From Dryas octopetala (lineage: Eukaryota > Streptophyta > Magnoliopsida > Rosales > Rosaceae): DNA of 64,000 nt. Below, piece by piece: positions 1 to 15,400 of the stretch; position 1 is the first letter of the stretch; every line of letters starts with the position of its first letter. The stretch lies in NCBI GenBank assembly GCA_963921425.1, contig OY992832.1:13577249-13641248 (forward strand). Direction: 5' to 3'. The notes below the pieces were generated by a model, which was not told the origin of the DNA, searched no databases, and was given only the letters and a program-made list of their open reading frames with translations. The translations under genes and the position numbers were made by a program.

Positions 1-2907
<2,907 letters not shown>

Positions 2908-4686
2908 TTGACTCATGGAGGACCTTGAGTGGATGCACATTCAAAAATTAGATCGGAACTCATACTTCGGATTCACGCATTTTGAGATGGATGCTGATGC
3001 TTAATTGCTTATGCATGCAAACAGACACAGAAAGGTGATTGGAGGTAATTGAGAATAGTAAAATGTAAGTTTTGACTCAAAAATAGGTGATATAGAAATA
3101 CCTTACACTTTATTTTATTTCCAAAGCTAAAATTATTGTTTCCAGTGCAATATACAGCCATCATATACATGTAAGCTCTATCATATAATTATATGCCTTT
3201 GTTCCTGCTGAAGTTTTATGGAATTTGATGCTCTCTCCAGTGGTGCCTATATGTATTTTAATATTTTAATTTTAAATTTCAGTAGGAAGCTCTGAATTTA
3301 TCTTTTTAAGCAAAATTCTGATGTTTGTAATGTTTTCAAGAAATTTAAAGTTTCATGTGGAAAACAAAATATGAGCAGAAGATGCTATTTCTTGGTGGAT
3401 ATATCAGCAACTTGGAGTTGGTGATTAACTGGAACATACTTGATGACTACCACTTCCTAGTGATCCACGAGCTACCTTCTCATGTATGAAACTCCAGTCA
3501 TTCTCGACATGTTTCTTTCTAGCTTGGAAAATTGGATTGATGATAATCTAAAGTGTTGACTGTTGAGACGTTGTCACAAACAATGAAAGATATGCACAGT
3601 ATTCTGTTTCAATTGAGACAATGTCATTATACTCTGCATCTGCGCACTAGATATCTGGTGGCAAAAAGTTTCTACTTGGCACATTTCCAGCTAAAGAGAT
3701 TAGGCAACAGCCAATCCAATCTGCATTATTTGTTTCAATACTGCCAACCTAACCAGCATTAAAAAAGCCATAAAATCAAGAGATTGGACCAATTATTTGG
3801 TGCCAGTTCATAACAGACAGGTATCTGTTCAAGGTGTTTCTTCATGTAATAGACACTAAAGGATGAATAGCAAACAGCCAATCCAATCAGCATTTATTTT
3901 ATAACACCAACCCAATCTCCACAAAAATTGAAAAACCATGGAGTCAAGAAAAAGTAGTTAGTGCCAGTTCATAACAGATTGATGTCTCCCTCATGAGAAA
4001 TCAGCATTTTAAAAAAGCCATAAAATCTTATAGAGACTAGGTATGGGATATGTTCAACTGATGGGCTTGAACTCATGGTGGGCTCCCAAATGAACAGCCC
4101 GACCCCTTCCATTCATTTGTTTACTAGGTTTATGAAAAAACAATGTTCCACTTATAAGTTCTAACAGTTGCTCTAGTGAAAGCAATTTCATATTTGCTGA
4201 ATACTTCATTTTCTTGTAGAACACTACTGGTCTACTGGGTGGCTTGATTGCCACTCTTGTAACAGATTGTATAAACTATTGCAGTTCTCTCAGGATCCGG
4301 TGATTTTCACCATATTTGGATCATTTTACCTCTAATAATTGTGGCTTTTTGTTCTTTTTTTTTTTCTCTGACTCCTTAGCACCTGTGCTGAAAGTTCTTC
4401 TAGTTGTCTGCCATCTTTCATATAATTTTTACCTTCTCTTGTGTTTTGACTGCTGTAAGTATATCCCAAACTACTAAAGCTGAGCAGTCACACCAATAAG
4501 GGTTCTCAGACTCTTTCATGTTTTCTTGGTATCCAAATAAAGTTGACAATTTGGCAGAAGTTTGAGGTTTGATATAAGCACAAGTTTTTCTAGCTGACAA
4601 ATTGTAGAAAGAATATGAGGGTTTGGTATATCCATATCTTGTTTTGAAATTTTATAAACTCACATATTTCGAGTATGAAATGAACT
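2908..4686. other. Intergenic between convergent RLK1 and RLK2, with an imperfect direct repeat
   Basis: This holds the 3' flanks of two convergent receptor-kinase genes. I see no convincing gene. An imperfect direct repeat is visible: the motif CAACAGCCAATCCAAT at 3705 and its variant near 3872 begin two related stretches of about 110 bp, each followed by a GTGCCAGTTCATAACAG block (about 3801 and 3961). A minus-strand open frame at 4418-4600 resembles nothing I recognise and is probably chance or an exon relic. Confidence 0.5.
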
Positions 4687-7600
4687 TTATCGAGCCTCTG
4701 GCAATGTAATGGATAGTCTGTTGGTTGAAGAACTTCCACGCTTGCTTGATGAGGAATCCATATCTAACAGATACCTTTCAGTGAAAAAGCCTGGTTCTTT
4801 AGGCTGTGGCAGTGTAATATCACTACTAAGCATCAGAACCACAGTTGACATGCTAGGCCTTTCTTCTGGACTCTTTTGCACACATAATAGAGCCACATGG
4901 ACTGATCGCAACACCTCAGACATATTGCTTGTATCGTTCATTACAGTTTTATCCATCAGTTCCAATGGTTTTTCTTCTTTGTAGAGCCTCCACGCCTGAA
5001 TTATTAAATTACTTCATTATAGTCAATGTTATGGGGATGAAGTAAATTTGTTTGATGCAAGACTTACATGTCCAAGAAGGTTAAGCTTGTGGTCTGGGTG
5101 AGAAAATCCTCTGTTTTTCTTTCCACTCACTATCTCAAGTACCACAACACCAAAGCTAAAAACATCAGATTTCACTGAGAAGAGCCCATCAATAGCATAC
5201 TCTGGAGACATGTAACCACTGCAAAAATCAGTTAGTAAATTCAGGAACTTGTTGTCAATTGAACTGCAGTAAACTGCAAGATGTATATGGTCCTTACAAT
5301 GTTCCAACCACTCTATTTGTATTTGCTTCTGTTTCATCTCCTCCAAAACTTCTTGCCATGCCAAAATCGGAAATTTTTGGATTCATTTCGTAATCTAGTA
5401 AGACATTGCTAGCTTTCAGATCACGATGGATTATCCTTAGTCTGGAATCTTGATGAAGATAAAGTAACCCTCTAGCTATCCCATTGATAATGTGGAAGCG
5501 CTTAGGCCAATCCAGAATTACACTGCGCTTTTCATCTGCCCAAGTTTTTCAGTCAAGTTAATGTATGCTGTGGCTAATGAGCAATGACACTGTATATATG
5601 CATGCAAATTTCACCAATAATGAAGTCATGGACTTTCTTGTGCAAGTGAGTTCTTTGGTGGAGTTTGCAACAATAATGTCAGAAAATCTGGATGGTTTTT
5701 TTGAAAGATAATTTTCCAAAACAACTGTAGAAAATACTAGCTGGTAATACACCAATCAGTTAGTTTAAGCTTATGAAGGAAAAAGAAAAAGGAATGGAAA
5801 GAGCCAAACCAAAAATGAAGAAGTCTAAGCTTTTGTTGGGCATGTATTCGTACATCAAAAGCCTTTCTTCGTCTTGAATGGAACATCCCAGAAGCTTCAC
5901 AAGGTTGCGATGCTGAAGTTTGGAAATGCATAATACTTCGTTCTGGAACTCGTCAATCCCTTGTCTTGAACTTTTTGAAAGCCTTTTCACGGCTATTTCT
6001 TGTCCCTCTTTTAACTTTCCCTGAAGGTTACTAATTTCATTAATCACAACTGTCCTGCTAAAAATAATATCATGCTTGAATGCATATGTATGCATCTATC
6101 TCTTTATGTTTCTGTTTTATTTTATCTTATGAAAACATGAGTGATCTTTTGCAGAAAAGGTTTACTGTTACCAGTCTATCTTTGTAGATAGTTGAAACAT
6201 ATAGTTTGTGAAATGTCGCATACTCAGTTTTGTTTCATACTGCTAAAGAAGAACACAGTTCCTATATTATCTGTATGTACATATGCAGAGGATCATACTG
6301 AGTCAAATTTCTATAGAACAAATTGAGACATTGGAATCAAATTTATGGAAGAAAACTGTTCGTCTATAACGATGCTGCTATAAACTCAGAATGATGAATG
6401 GTATTATACTTAATGAAGTTATCAGGTAAACTAGGGACTGAATTATGTGCATAAATACCAACTACAGTTCTTGAAACTGGTAAATTGGATTACCCCAACC
6501 ATATCTAAGGAGCTCATTACCATGTTATACCTTATAAACGGGACCAAAACCACCCTGTCCAAGCTTATTTTGAAATGAAAAGTTATTGGTAGCATCTGCT
6601 ATCGTATTAAAACCAAATAATGGTAGCTCTAGATCTTCATCTTGGTGTTTGTCAGTGTAGTCTTGCTCCGGATTACGCACCATATTTCCTACAATTAAAT
6701 ATGAATTATCCAAGAATTATAAAAAGAACATATCCACTTAAGAATAGTGAGTTCACCCATCCTGCTATACTTCACAAGGTGGATTATCCCTAGTTCACCA
6801 AATGGTACTCACTGACAGGGTATTCATCCCGTCATTGTCATTATTACTCCCAATTGATGTGTCCATTGCAGTGTGGAGGCTAGAATAGCATTTCATCTAA
6901 TACTCCCATTCACTATAAAGAACACATACTAAAAGAAACAGAAATTTTCTACCAATAATAACAGCATGGGTTAAAAGATGCAGTTGTATTGCAGTGATTT
7001 GTTCTTACTAAAGTTCTGCAGTGATTAAATTTGGTATCTGTACTTTTTTAAATAAGTTACCTTCTCTCTTAATCTGCTTCTTCTTCTTCTTGTTTAAATG
7101 TAATATCAAGCTTAGGCATAGAAGAGCCACTCCTACAGCTAGTACAGGTAGAACTATGATCTTAACTCGTGTCTTTCCCTTCGAGCTTTTGTATGTCGCT
7201 GCCATTTCGAGTATAAAGCAATTAGAATTATCACAATGGAATGTTATGGTCCAATTTAGCATCTTGCCAGATGAATATTGTTAGTGGACTCAGATATGGT
7301 CATAGCCTTCCACATGCATAAATTTAAGTGGCTGTAAGACTCATTTGAACTTGTATGAGACACAAATTTTCTGTGCTTAAAATGTAAATAATTCCATACC
7401 AATCTCAGAGGCAGCCATCCTTATGCATATGTCTTGCCCAGCATCAGAGTATTCTCTAATATCAATCAGTTCTCCAAGCCAGTGTATGCAGCCACTTCCT
7501 CCTCCTCTGATATCCAGATTAGCATAAGCTGTGCAATTGCAGTTCTTCAAGCATACCTGCTCACATTCTTTGAGGTTCATGGTCTTGTTATACCAGGAAA

Positions 7601-8684
7601 GCTGTGTATCCGGCAATTTAATGTGAGAATATTTTAGAAAACCCTCTCCATCCCGGCAATCCAATGGAGTCTTTCGTACACAGCCATGTGACCAATCCGC
7701 CATTTCCCAGTCTTTGGGGGACGTTGGCACAAAGCCTTTCAAACATCCACAAGCAGGGGAGTTGTTAATGTTGCAGCTACCATATGCACCACATAATGCA
7801 AACCTATCACAGTCATCAATTTGTGCTGTCAAGTAAAGGCTCCAGTCCTGGGTTCTGTCAATCCATGTGAAGCGCTGAAGGTTTCCATAGGGATTCAATG
7901 TAAGCCTTGTAGAAACTGAGCTGTTAATGAGTTGATAATAGTAATATATTTCCTCCTCGTTGAATACAAACTCATATGTATATATTGGATTTGGTTTCAA
8001 ATTAGGCATACCACTAAACCTGAGACCATTCCATGGTCCAGACCTGAATAGCACATCTGAACCTTTCTTTAGAAAAAATTGTGGTACTCCATTCACCTCA
8101 AGCTTATTGGTATATTCCCCTTCCGAAGGATCATCATCACTCTTCCATGATGCCAGGAACCGGTTCAGGCCTGTTACCAAGTTCACTCCATACTTCATGC
8201 CTGGCAGAATTGTATTGCCTGGATAATCAAAACTCTGCCACAGGAAACTTTCCGGGTTTTCGCCATCTCTCACAACTAGATTTCCTGTATCCAAAATCTG
8301 TGCAATTGGGTTGGTTTCTGATTTTGGTGAATCGGAAGACCAAATTGTGCTGTTAGCATCATTTATGAGGACAAGTGTTCCCTGGTCAGAAAGCTTCAAA
8401 ACTCCAGATGAATCATTAAGAGGAATATCTCTGTTGGCAACCCACACCACTGTCCCAGTAGCTATCTTCTTGTACCATATGCCTAAGTACCGATTTTTGG
8501 AATGCCCCGGGCTAAAGAATCCTAGCTCGAAGCTGCCTCCAGCTGAAACTATGGTCTTGCCATCTTTAAGTGATTCAGTAGCACTTACAGTGTCTAGTGC
8601 TGCAGAGAGTACAAAGCTTGATGACAAACAGAAAACAAAGAGAAGCATGATAAGGACTTCCATTGATTTCCTCCTGCTTATCAT
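4687..8684 (-). CDS. RLK2: G-type lectin S-receptor-like Ser/Thr kinase (SD1), complete
   Basis: Plasma-membrane receptor kinase of 829 residues. Exons in transcription order: 8684-7400, 7198-7061, 6688-6531, 6020-5810, 5535-5298, 5218-5068, 4995-4687; all phases agree. ATG at 8684 starts [16 protein letters not shown]; a second Met eight codons in gives a cleaner signal peptide. Order: lectin domain (about 28-150, [13 protein letters not shown]), S-locus glycoprotein domain ([10 protein letters not shown], about 215), PAN ([14 protein letters not shown], about 395), membrane helix in exon 2 followed by [11 protein letters not shown], then kinase with [26 protein letters not shown] and [10 protein letters not shown]. 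The activation-loop exon ends GT(F), giving TFGYMSPEY where siblings have TYGY. Length and the seven-exon plan match the SD1 family. Exons 1-2 and upstream DNA are copied at 23424-25415. The nearest comparison is Arabidopsis At4g27290-type proteins, from memory. Confidence 0.93.
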
Positions 8685-10177
8685 GTAAGTGTGTCTAATA
8701 ATTCAGGGAATCAACTGCTTGATAGATTGAATAAAGTAAGGAAGGAAATGCAGAGGCTGCAGAGGGATTCCAAGTCCTTATGTGTCAAGCTCAGATTGTC
8801 AAGCTTCAGAAAATTTCTATCAGCTTTTTCAATCAGAAATAGTCCCCATTGAAGTTTGAATTGCTTAAAGAAGCTGAAGTTCCATCTTTCATTTTCTTTT
8901 AACAAGTCTTGTATCGATCATTTTGATATATTTTAAAAGAAGTTTGACTATGGGGTATTTGTGGTAATATGTTAGAGTCAAAGGAATTATAGAATTGGCT
9001 TATCTATTCTTCTCACAAAGGAGGATATTTAAAGAGTACATAGGGTATGACAGAAAAGGAAACTAACGATGCAGCTAGATACAGCTAATCACATCCTATA
9101 AGTCAGCTACTAATTACTCCCTACACGTTAGCTTGGAAAGGGTAGAATTGAAAACTTTGCTTGTTAAATTATCTGCAAGTTGGTCATTTGTTTTCACATA
9201 TAGTCTCTCAGTTGTCTACTGCATATGTGCCTATATAGCTGGAAGCTCAGATTAGGCCACAGGAAGTTCAATTTGGTTCAGAAATAACAGAAAAAGAAGC
9301 TGTCAAAAAAGTATATGTAGAGAACCAATTTGTTTTGATTTGACGCGGTTAGCAGAAGGCTTGTTCCAATTAAAGTACAATTTGACCAGGGGAATATGGA
9401 AACTGCATGTTACTTGTTATTTTTCTCACCAGGACTTGTTCAATGGTGACTCGGTCATTATAATTCTTATTACAACGCGAGTGGCACTTTGAACGGATGT
9501 TCTTGTTTAATTCTTTGTTAATCAATATATGATGCATATGTCATATGATGGAAAATAAATTTTTAATTGCAAGACTTTCAGGGCTCCCAAGAATTTGATG
9601 TTAACTGCAAATCCTCCTCCACCTAGGCGACGACTTCACTAATCTATCGATATATGTAAGCCAACACATAAATTAACTGGAAAAGGAAGGAAAGAAAAAT
9701 CAGAAATGCAAACCAAGCAAGCTGACCATAAACAGACTAGACTAGATAAATTAGCACGACATGATCGAGCAGCATATTATATTATAGGGTACTGTTCTCT
9801 TGCCTTATCAATTCAATTTTGCAGTTATATGCAAGTCTAAACCTGATCCTAAAACTGCAGTTATATGTCACCAGGATATGTGATTGATAGGCTCTTATCC
9901 GTGAATACATTTATACATGTGTGGAGTTTTATCTTTAAAAAAACTAGGTACAGTTAATAGTGAATTTCGACCCAAAAATAAAAAAAAAGTTAATAGTGAA
10001 TAATACATTTTCTTTGTTGTAAATTGTTGTGTCTTCTATCCGATGTGGCACTAATCTCCATCTCAGTCATGGTTTGCATCGAATCATGTAATCTCAACCA
10101 GGGTCCATTCCTAAGATTTACAGGCCCTGTGCTATGTTTGAAGTCAAGAATACAGAGTTAAAACATAATTTTGTTAA
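8685..10177. other. Upstream region of RLK2, shared with duplication unit 2
   Basis: AT-rich DNA with no gene. Bases 8685-9036 match the start of unit 2 up to 25415. From 9028 the match resumes at 35555, on the far side of the 10.1-kb Mutator-like element. The RLK2 promoter must lie in the first few hundred bases; I see no single convincing TATA box. The sequence TTTAAAGAG at 9028-9036 is the unoccupied target of the Mutator-like element in unit 2. Confidence 0.6.
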
Positions 10178-10574
10178 AGGAAAAGTTTTCAAAAATGACT
10201 TAAACTTTGACTCATATGTCAATTCATGATGCGTATTATGAGTTATATCAATATGTCCTATGAACTTTAATTTTGAAGCCAATTTGCCCATTCCGTTAGT
10301 TCAATTACATTTTTCGTCCAAAAAAGGGTTATATACGTGAAGTGGTTCGACTTCTATGTTCTTATATTATAAGTAAAATGATGAATTTATCCCTAAAAAA
10401 GTGATTACATGTGTGACATGTGATCACTTTTGGACGAAATTTACAAACCGGGTTGACGAAAGTGGCATATTGACATAGAAAGTAAAGTTAATGAGGCAAA
10501 TTAGTACAACTCATAGTTCATAGTCTCAATTGATACAGAGGTCAAAGTTTAAATCATTTTTGAAAATTTTTCGC
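10178..10574. mobile_element. Small Mutator-like MITE, unit-1 copy
   Basis: An AT-rich 397-bp element whose ends are inverted repeats. The left end carries TTTTCAAAAATGACTTAAAC and the right end reads, in reverse complement, TTTTCAAAAATGATTTAAAC; the inverted match continues inward imperfectly for well over 100 bp. Flanks are TTTTGTTAA (10169-10177) and TTTTGTTCA (10575-10583), a 9-bp target duplication with one later change. The unit-2 copy (38029-38424) keeps a perfect duplication. No coding capacity. Near the middle is a palindrome around 10400-10432 (AAGTGATTACATGTG and its partner). It is in both units, so it predates the segmental duplication. Confidence 0.75.
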
Positions 10575-10913
10575 TTTTGTTCACTCTAACAATATCAAAG
10601 AAAAGCATTGAATTAACATACCAATACATCTAAATAAAAAACAAAAAAAAATCCTAATTCAAAATGAAGAGTAAAATTATATTTCTCATGGCCAAATATA
10701 AAACTTAGAAAGTGATTTATTAAAGCCCAATGTTTTTCCTTTCTTTAATCTGTATCTTAATTATATGGCTACTTATATGCCATTCCATTTTGTAGGGATT
10801 TGATAGCTTTTAAGTTTTAACATGCCAGTTGAAGACACAAGTGACAAGCCATAAGAAAAATATTCAACAAGTTGTTTTCCTATTTAGAGTTTAATAAACA
10901 ATAAAGCCTATAT

Positions 10914-11104
10914 TGTTGTAAATATATTGTTATAATTAAGTGGCTATTCCTGTAATTAGTGGTAGGGGTATACTAGTAAATATTTAAAACCTAGTAAACC
11001 CTACCTCTATATAAGGATATTTATAACATGAATGAAATAGACTGATCATATTCTCTCTGCCTCCTCTTTTCTACAAACCCTAATTTCTACATACTTTTAC
11101 AACA
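10914..11104 (+). repeat. 5' LTR of Copia element 1
   Basis: 191 bp, TG...CA ends. It contains CTCTATATAAGG (about 11006), a likely TATA box driving the element transcript. It matches the 3' LTR except for one visible base (CAAACCC here, CAAATCC there). Confidence 0.95.
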
Positions 11105-11369
11105 CGTTATCAGCACGAGAAGCTCTTTGGATTGTGGATCGCTAAACGAAAGAGGATCATCATTCAATTTGTTCTTCAACCAAGTAGGTTTTATAAAATA
11201 ATTTTATGTTCATGGTTATTTAACCTTGATTGATTGAAAAATCCCCATGAAGCATGAACCCTAGATTTATGTGATTGATTTATTTGGGTTTACATATTTT
11301 ATACATGTCTTCTTGGATTGAATGATTAAAATAAAAAGAGGAATAATTTTTGGGTGATCGGAAAACCAC

Positions 11370-11925
11370 CCCGTGCGTGGCCAGCAGCCGCGCCTCGCTG
11401 CCAGCAGCCTTGCTGCCCTGCGCTGCCTGCAGCAACCCTTCGCTGCCAGCAGCAGTCCCTCCCCTCGCAGTAGCCTCGCGCAGCAGGCCCCTTATCGAGC
11501 AGCCAGCCTTGCTGCTGCCTTGCAGCCCAGCAGGCCTTGCTGCAGCTCAGCAGCGCAGCCCAGCAGTGCAGCGCGGCCCAGCCCAGCAGGCCCGTGCAAC
11601 CCAGGCCAGGCAGCCCAGCAGCATCGCAGCCCACTCTTGCTGCAGCGCAGCCCAGCAGCCTTGCTGCCCACGCAGGCCCAGCAGCAGCCCACCAGGCCAG
11701 CAGCGCCTCGCAGGCCCAGCAGGCCCACTCCCATGCTGCCAGCCCAGCAGGCCTGCCACGCAGGCAGCCCAGCAGGCCCACCATGCCGCTGCCACGTCAG
11801 CTGCCACATGGACGCCACGCAGACAGCCACCAAACTGCCACGTCAGCTCCACGCATGCGCCACCAAGCTGCCACGTCAGCGCCACGCATGCGCCACTCTC
11901 ACGCTGACACATGGCAAGCCTCCTG
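11370..11925. repeat. GC-rich AGC/CAG-type low-complexity tract in the Copia 1 leader
   Basis: About 550 bp of very GC-rich DNA built from variants of CAGCCCAGCAGGCC and CAGCCTTGCTGCC, followed by several copies of CTGCCACGTCAGC/CCACGCATGCGCCAC (about 11785-11900). All six frames are long and open, giving Ala/Gln/Pro/Arg-rich or Trp/Leu/Cys-rich runs. This is the signature of base bias, not of a protein. The base composition is unlike anything else in the window. Confidence 0.8.
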
Positions 11926-11960
11926 AAACTTTGTAAAAAGGAGATGTTAATTCTTGTCAT

Positions 11961-12020
11961 GCCTGGGATTTGAACCCAGGACCTCTTGGGTACCAAGAGT
12001 GCACCTTAACCACTGTGCTG
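11961..12020 (-). other. tRNA-like / tRNA-derived sequence in the Copia 1 leader
   Basis: Read on the minus strand this looks like the body of a tRNA. It has a 4-bp D-arm (GCAC...GTGC around AGTGGTTAAG), a 5-bp anticodon stem CTCTT/AAGAG with a 7-base loop, and a perfect T-arm CTGGG-TTCAAAT-CCCAG. It matches Pol III box A (AGCACAGTGG) and box B (GGTTCAAATCC). The acceptor stem does not pair and the base 5' of the would-be anticodon is not T, so it is not a working tRNA gene. A SINE head or captured tRNA relic are the likely origins. Confidence 0.5.
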
Positions 12021-12403
12021 CTGATAGTTTATTGTTAGTATGCAAACCGTTTAATATATATACTCTAAATGCCATAAACTTTTATTCAAATAATTTTGGG
12101 ATATTTTTCTGTTCTACTTGGGTATATGAATATTTTACTTGTTTAAATTTTTGCACTAGAATATATGTGTAGAAATTGCAGGTAATTAATGAACTAGTAG
12201 TTCATACATAAATATTGAACCTATAGCTTCAATAATGCCATATAAGGAACCTGAAGTTTCCTTCATAAATTCACCATACATGATAAAACCAGTAGATTTT
12301 ACATGTCTATACCATCTTATAGAACTTGAAGTTCTTATTTATTGTTTATGGATATTATTGCTCGAAGCACTAATCATGATTATTTGTTCCTTTCAACCAA
12401 AGA

Positions 12404-15400
12404 ATGTCAAATCTCAACAAGCTTGATTTCGTCGCTTTGGAAGTTTCCGGAAGAAACTATCTAAAGTTGACTCAAGATGTTAAGCTTCATTTGACTGCCA
12501 AGAAGATGAGATCGACAATCAATGCAGACAATGTTGTCGCAGAATCTCTTAAGGCAAGTGCCATGATCTTCATTAGGAAGCATATGGAGGAAGCACTCCA
12601 AGTTGAGTACCTCGCTGAAGAGGATCCACGAGCTCTTTGGGTTGCTCTGGAAGAGCGGTTTGACCATCAAAAGACCATTTTCTTGCCTGAAGCAAGACAT
12701 GATTGGCAGAACATTCGTTTCCAGGATTTCAAATCCGTGAATGAGTATAATTCGGAGATCTGCCGGATCCGGTCGCTCCTCAAATTTTGTGGGGAGGAGC
12801 TCACCGAAGCTGACCTATTGGAAAAGACTTTCTCCACCTTCCCTGCCTCCTGTTTGGTCCTGCAGCAACAATACAGGGAGAGGAATTTTACCAAGTTCTC
12901 GGCATTGATCACCACTCTGTTGCTCGCTGAAAAGAACAACAACTTATTAATGAGAAATGATCAAGCCTGACCTGTCGGTACTAAAGCAGCACCATTGCCT
13001 GAAGCAAACGCTGTTGCTTATCGCGATTCAAACCGCGAAAGAGGATACCGAGGTCATGGAAAGGGCACAAAGTCTGACCGCCCGAGATATGGAAGGAAAG
13101 GTTCTCAGAGGAATGACCTGAATGACCTGTATGACCGAGGCCAACGTGGTAGGAACCACGGTCCCTCGGCCCCAAGAACTCGAAATGAGAGGAACACTGG
13201 TCCGGCCCGTCGCCACCAGAATCAGAATCAGAATGATATCTGTTACCGATGTGGAGGAACTGATCACTGGTCCCGCACCTGCCGTGCATCAGCGCAAGCT
13301 GTAAATGAGTATCACGCCAGTCGCGGAACTCAAGAGACCAATCTCGTTGATGGATCATTTCCTATGGATACCACCTTAGAGGTCACTGATTTCCAGACTG
13401 CTACTGGACACTTCGAGGATTAGAAATTCGATGACATGGATATGATCGGCGCTTGTGCCGTATTTATTTTCTGAATAATGTTTTTCTTATTCGGATTATT
13501 TTGGTGATTTATGATTTGGATTATTTGTTTTGGAAATTTGGTTATGCTCGAATATTATTTAATTCAATCAAGTTATTTTCATACATGTGATCTATTGAAT
13601 TAAATTTATGAATAAGCATGTTTAGTGGGGAACTTTGTTGTCTGGCAGACAGTGCTACTACGCACACCATACTTCAAGATCGGAAGTATTTTTCAAACTT
13701 ATTGCTTACTCATACCTCTGTGACAACCATATCAGGCTAATCCAACCTGATAGAGGGCCATGACTCCAAGTTCCAGAAGAACGTTGTTGAGTTATAAGGA
13801 TATTCGAGCCAACGGTTATCACGTTGAAACCACTGAGGAAAATGGAGTGGAATATCTTTGCATAACCTCCAATTTGTATGGCCAGAAGCGTACATTGGAG
13901 AAATTGAAATGTCTATCGAGCGGTCTTTACATGACCACCATTAGATCGATTGAGGCAAATCACATAGTTAACCAGAAGTTAACCAATTCGAGCAGTTTCT
14001 TTCTATGGCATGACCGGTTGGGATACCCAGGTCAAAGTATGATGCGCCGTATCCTCAATTCATCACACGGGCATCCCCTTACTAATAAGGATATTGTGTT
14101 TAGTGACACACCATGCCAAACTTGCTCGCTCAGAAAGTTGAATACTAGACCATCATATGCAAAGACTAGTAAAGACTCCACCATTTTCTTGCAAAGGATA
14201 CAAGGGAATATTTGTGGACTTATCCAACCACCATGCGGACCATTTAAATATTTCATGGTTTTGGTTGATGCATCGACAAAGTGATCACATGTTACACTAT
14301 TGTCCACAAGAAGCGCTGCTTTTGCTAAACTTCTCGCCCAGAAGGTTCACCACACGGATTATCCTATAAAGTCCAGAAGATTTGATAATGCCGGAGAGTT
14401 TACATCGAAAACTTTCGATGATTATTGCATGCCCCTTGGGATTAATGTTGAACATCGAGTTCCCCATGTTCACACCCAGAATGGTCTCGCAGAAGCGTTC
14501 ATTAAAAGATTACAAATGATCGCACGAACCTTGGTTATGCGCACCAAGCTTCCAATTTCTGCGTGGGGCTATGCAATCTTGCATGCAGCCATGTTGGTCC
14601 GGTTGAGGCCCACTGCTACCCAACCTTACTCCGCGTTACAGCTGGTGACTGGGTACGAACCTGACGTTTCGTACTTACGCGTATTTGGGTATGCAGTTTA
14701 CGTGCCAGTTGCGCCGCTACAACGTACCAAAATGGGTCATCAACGAACGATGGGCATATATATCGATTATGAATCCTCATCCATTATACGCTTTTTAGAG
14801 CCCTTGACAGGCGATCTCTTTACCGCTAGATTTGCGGATTGTCACTTTGATGAGACAGTCTTCCCGCCGTTAGGGGGAGATAAGAACGTCACCGTTCCTG
14901 AAGAACGACTTGAATTGACGTGGAATGTCCCCACTATGTCTCATCTCGATCCCCGAACCGCACAATGTGATAGTGAAGTGCGGAGAATTCTAGATCTACA
15001 GAGTATAACTCATAATATGCCAGACGCATTCTCTGATCTAGCTAAAGTGACGAGATCACATATACCTGCTGCAAATGTGCCTGCAAGGATACCCGTCCCC
15101 GAAGAACGTGTCGTCCTAGGAGGACGTGTCGTCCCAGATGGACGAGGTACAACAATAGTGGCTAACTAGTCATATGTCCCTGCCCAGAAGTGAGGTTGAC
15201 CACTAGGTTCGATGGACTCTTATCCCCGGAAGAGGATACATTTGGCACAAATGAGTCCCCTTGACATCGCGATCTCAATCGATCCATCTCACGAAATAGT
15301 TCCGGATTATGGGTCCGTCCCAGAAGAGACGGCGTTGGGGGACGCTCCAACGTTAGAACCCACTCCCGAGAACATAGAGATCTCTATAAATTATGCATGC

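Noticed and set aside
4418..4600. Minus-strand frame ending near a Cys-rich stretch as a gene
   Set aside because: No recognisable domain, no supporting splice context, and it lies in the 3' flank between two convergent genes.
11326..11996. Several long overlapping open frames of 113-187 codons on both strands
   Set aside because: They come from the GC-rich AGC repeat tract, which removes stop codons in all frames. The translations are low-complexity and lack any domain.
11961..12020. A functional tRNA gene
   Set aside because: D-arm and T-arm pair well, but the acceptor stem does not pair and T33 is missing.
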